DNA of 7,324 nucleotides from Saprospirales bacterium (GTDB taxonomy: Bacteria; Bacteroidota; Bacteroidia; Chitinophagales; Saprospiraceae): NCBI GenBank assembly GCA_024642645.1, contig JAHEAS010000160.1:1-7324 (forward strand), read 5' to 3'. The notes below the pieces were generated by a model. It was given only the letters and a program-made list of their open reading frames with translations. It was not told the DNA's origin and ran no database searches. Position numbers and translations under genes: made by a program. Below are positions 6,074-7,324 of this stretch, piece by piece. How positions within the stretch are numbered: position 1 is the first letter of the stretch; each line of letters opens with the position of its first letter.

Positions 6074-6563
6074 ATGATTAAATTATTCCAATTCGCTTGC
6101 CTTTTGTCGTTGGTTATGTTCGAAGTGTCTTGCAACAATGAACAAACTGAGAAAACCCATCTCCAGCCAACAATTCTGTAGCTGACAATAGCATCCCCGA
6201 TAGCATGGTTGCAGCAGAAAGGATGGATTGCAACGGTCAATCGTCATGAACGACTTGCATCTCAACTTTTGAGCAGGGCATTCACCTCCAGCCAGTGGAC
6301 TCTTTCATGGAAAAACAATAGTTTCTTTCGTGGTTTTTAAGTCCGACGAAGACGACTCTCAAGCGGAAGTATTCATTCCCAAGCAAAAAAGCCCTGTAAT
6401 TTTGGACAAGGCGACTCAAGACGGCGCCGGCACTTTGAAACACGATGAGCTTACCTTGAAACAAGCGAAAGGTATGTACAAATTGGAAGAAAACGGCAAT
6501 CGAGTCTTTTACAAAGGAGGCCGAAAGGCGTTGACAATGAAGATTACTAGCCCATTTGGATAG
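6074..6563 (+). pseudogene. Broken tandem copy of the upstream lipoprotein gene
   Basis: From ATG 6074 the frame reads a signal peptide (MIKLFQFACLLSLVMFEVSC) and NNEQTEK, then stops at TAG 6179. The family continues in a second frame (PANNSVADNSIPDS, then MDCNGQSS, stop TGA 6247, TTCISTFEQGIHLQPVDSFMEK), matching HGCKASAG and ECIRLFESGIRLDP of the intact gene. It then resumes in the third frame from 6315 (TIVSFVVFKSDEDDSQAEVFIP to stop 6561-6563), matching KTVSVFLVFKSEDDD onward. Both shifts are explained by loss of one A, in the A run near 6152-6155 and in the A run at 6311-6315; restoring the latter gives MEKTIVSFVVF. About six codons of the SAGYTWSALKNE segment are also missing and a TGA is present, so sequencing errors alone cannot explain the damage. 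The last frame has a GTG at 6330 but no signal peptide. Confidence 0.85.
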
Positions 6564-6629
6564 CTAATTGGAATGCAATTACTTGGCATTCTCCATGCTA
6601 TCTATGCCGCTTTTTGTATATTGATTCCC

Positions 6630-6637
6630 TACCTTCG
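6630..6637 (+). promoter_or_regulatory. Candidate -7 box for the delta-60 repeat gene (TACCTTCG)
   Basis: TACCTTCGCAA closely matches the Bacteroidota -7 element TAnnTTTG and lies 86 nt upstream of the ATG at 6723. A TTTTTG at 6611-6616 is only 13 nt upstream, shorter than the usual 19-21 bp to a -33 element. The rest of the 159-nt spacer (6564-6722) holds one isolated TTATCAAC word (6655-6662) and a 5-bp CCAGT/ACTGG hairpin near 6674-6689, and nothing coding. Confidence 0.42.
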
Positions 6638-6722
6638 CAAAAAAAATTAGCCTTTTATCAACCTTAACAATGGGCCAGTCTCGTCACTGGACTCACTTTC
6701 TTCATCAAATTTTCATTTAATA

Positions 6723-7324
6723 ATGAGTAAAATTCTTTACACACTTACTTTGTTTATTTTATTGTCAATAACTGGCTTTTCACAAAACCCCGGCGAACTT
6801 GACCCCTCTTTCAATGGCACCGGCATCATAAAAATGGACATTTCCGGCGGCAGCGAAACCAGCCACGGTATCGCCGTGCAGCCTGACCATAAAATCGTGG
6901 TATCCATGGCCGCCGACTTCGACCCTGCTAGTCTCAGCTTTGACTTTGCTGTAATGCGCTTCCACGAAAATGGCCTAGTTGACTCTACCTTTGGTGTCAA
7001 TGGCGTTTTTCATTACGAAAATACCCTCGGCTCCGACATACCCTACAATCTTCGATTGAACGCCGATGGTACTTTATTCGTAACGGGTAGCTATTCCCAA
7101 ACACCTAACAATACTGAGTTCATGGTGATAAAGCTCCTTGGTGACGGCAGCCTTGATTCTAGTTTTGCTGCAAACGGCGTCCTCATCCAACCCATTAACG
7201 TGGGACAAGACTACGGCCGTGGACTCACACTGGATGCCAGTGGTAACCTCATCGTTTGTGGCTACAGCCACACGCCAGGATTTAATTATCGCCATAATGT
7301 ACTATGTCGTTTTAGTTCAGCAGG
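6723..7324 (+). CDS. Secreted delta-60 repeat protein, 5' part only
   Basis: The first 200 codons are present and the frame runs off the right edge. Residues 1-20 (MSKILYTLTLFILLSITGFS) are a signal peptide, with cleavage near FSQ. The mature part shows the delta-60 repeat signature (DUF5122, PF17164) three times: LDPSFNGTGI (27-36), VDSTFGVNGV (86-95) and LDSSFAANGV (144-153). These are spaced 58-59 residues, with HKIVVSMA, GTLFVTGS and GNLIVCGY strands between. The repeats probably build a beta-propeller-like surface protein. In Bacteroidota such proteins are commonly exported and often end in a type IX secretion sorting domain, which would lie outside the window. ATG 6723 is chosen because the signal peptide begins there. 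Confidence 0.9.
   Translation, partial: MSKILYTLTLFILLSITGFSQNPGELDPSFNGTGIIKMDISGGSETSHGIAVQPDHKIVVSMAADFDPASLSFDFAVMRFHENGLVDSTFGVNGVFHYENTLGSDIPYNLRLNADGTLFVTGSYSQTPNNTEFMVIKLLGDGSLDSSFAANGVLIQPINVGQDYGRGLTLDASGNLIVCGYSHTPGFNYRHNVLCRFSSA

Noticed and set aside
6330..6563. Independent 77-residue gene with GTG start
   Set aside because: It aligns with the C-terminal half of the upstream lipoprotein and lacks a signal peptide; it is the last readable segment of the pseudogene.
6074..6563. Programmed frameshifting producing a full-length second lipoprotein
   Set aside because: Two separate shifts, an in-frame TGA in the intermediate frame and a missing block of about six codons would all have to be bypassed; decay is simpler.
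6571..6591. Terminator hairpin GAATGC / GCATTC after the pseudogene
   Set aside because: Only 6 bp of stem with a 9-nt loop, and the nearest T run begins about 20 nt later; too weak to call.

Overview
The window looks like a chromosomal stretch from a Bacteroidota bacterium, probably on the Saprospiria/Chitinophagia side. This is judged from gene content, not from a search. It carries an S46 dipeptidyl-peptidase of the DPP11 type, a Bacteroidota-style small lipoprotein, a delta-60 repeat secreted protein, A/T-rich start regions without Shine-Dalgarno sequences, and several TAnnTTCGCA boxes resembling the Bacteroidota -7 promoter element. No RNA gene, CRISPR array, insertion sequence or phage structural gene was seen.

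Layout. Positions 1-1741 hold three minus-strand genes: an atypical short-chain dehydrogenase-like protein running off the left edge (start 530), a 73-residue conserved small protein (617-838), and a LexA/CI-like repressor with HTH and S24 peptidase domains (911-1741, probable GTG start). Each of these three starts is preceded within 3-13 nt by an imperfect inverted repeat built from short reiterated words: GTTGATAA, GTGATTGGT and GAGTTTTG. A divergent promoter region (1742-2037) separates them from the plus-strand DPP11-like peptidase (2038-4293). A perfect 13-bp hairpin at 4305-4335 sits between its stop and the convergent caspase-like gene (4346-5401, minus). That gene keeps the catalytic-Cys motif but has Thr where the catalytic His is expected, and ends in a helical domain resembling effector-associated domain 11.

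Divergent from it is a small lipoprotein gene (5558-6031). It is followed by a degenerate tandem copy of the same gene (6074-6563) with two frameshifts, an internal deletion and stop codons. The window ends in the first 200 codons of a secreted delta-60 repeat protein (6723 onward).

Functional reading. The genes do not form one pathway. The peptidase is an envelope nutrient enzyme for acidic dipeptides, the lipoprotein and delta-60 protein are surface or exported proteins, the S24 protein is a probable self-cleaving stress or prophage-type regulator, and the caspase/EAD protein is a candidate component of a conflict (defence or cell-death) system. The most unusual points are the His-less caspase with its putative EAD, the lipoprotein pseudogene caught in decay, and the three word-built inverted repeats in the 5' leaders of the minus-strand genes.
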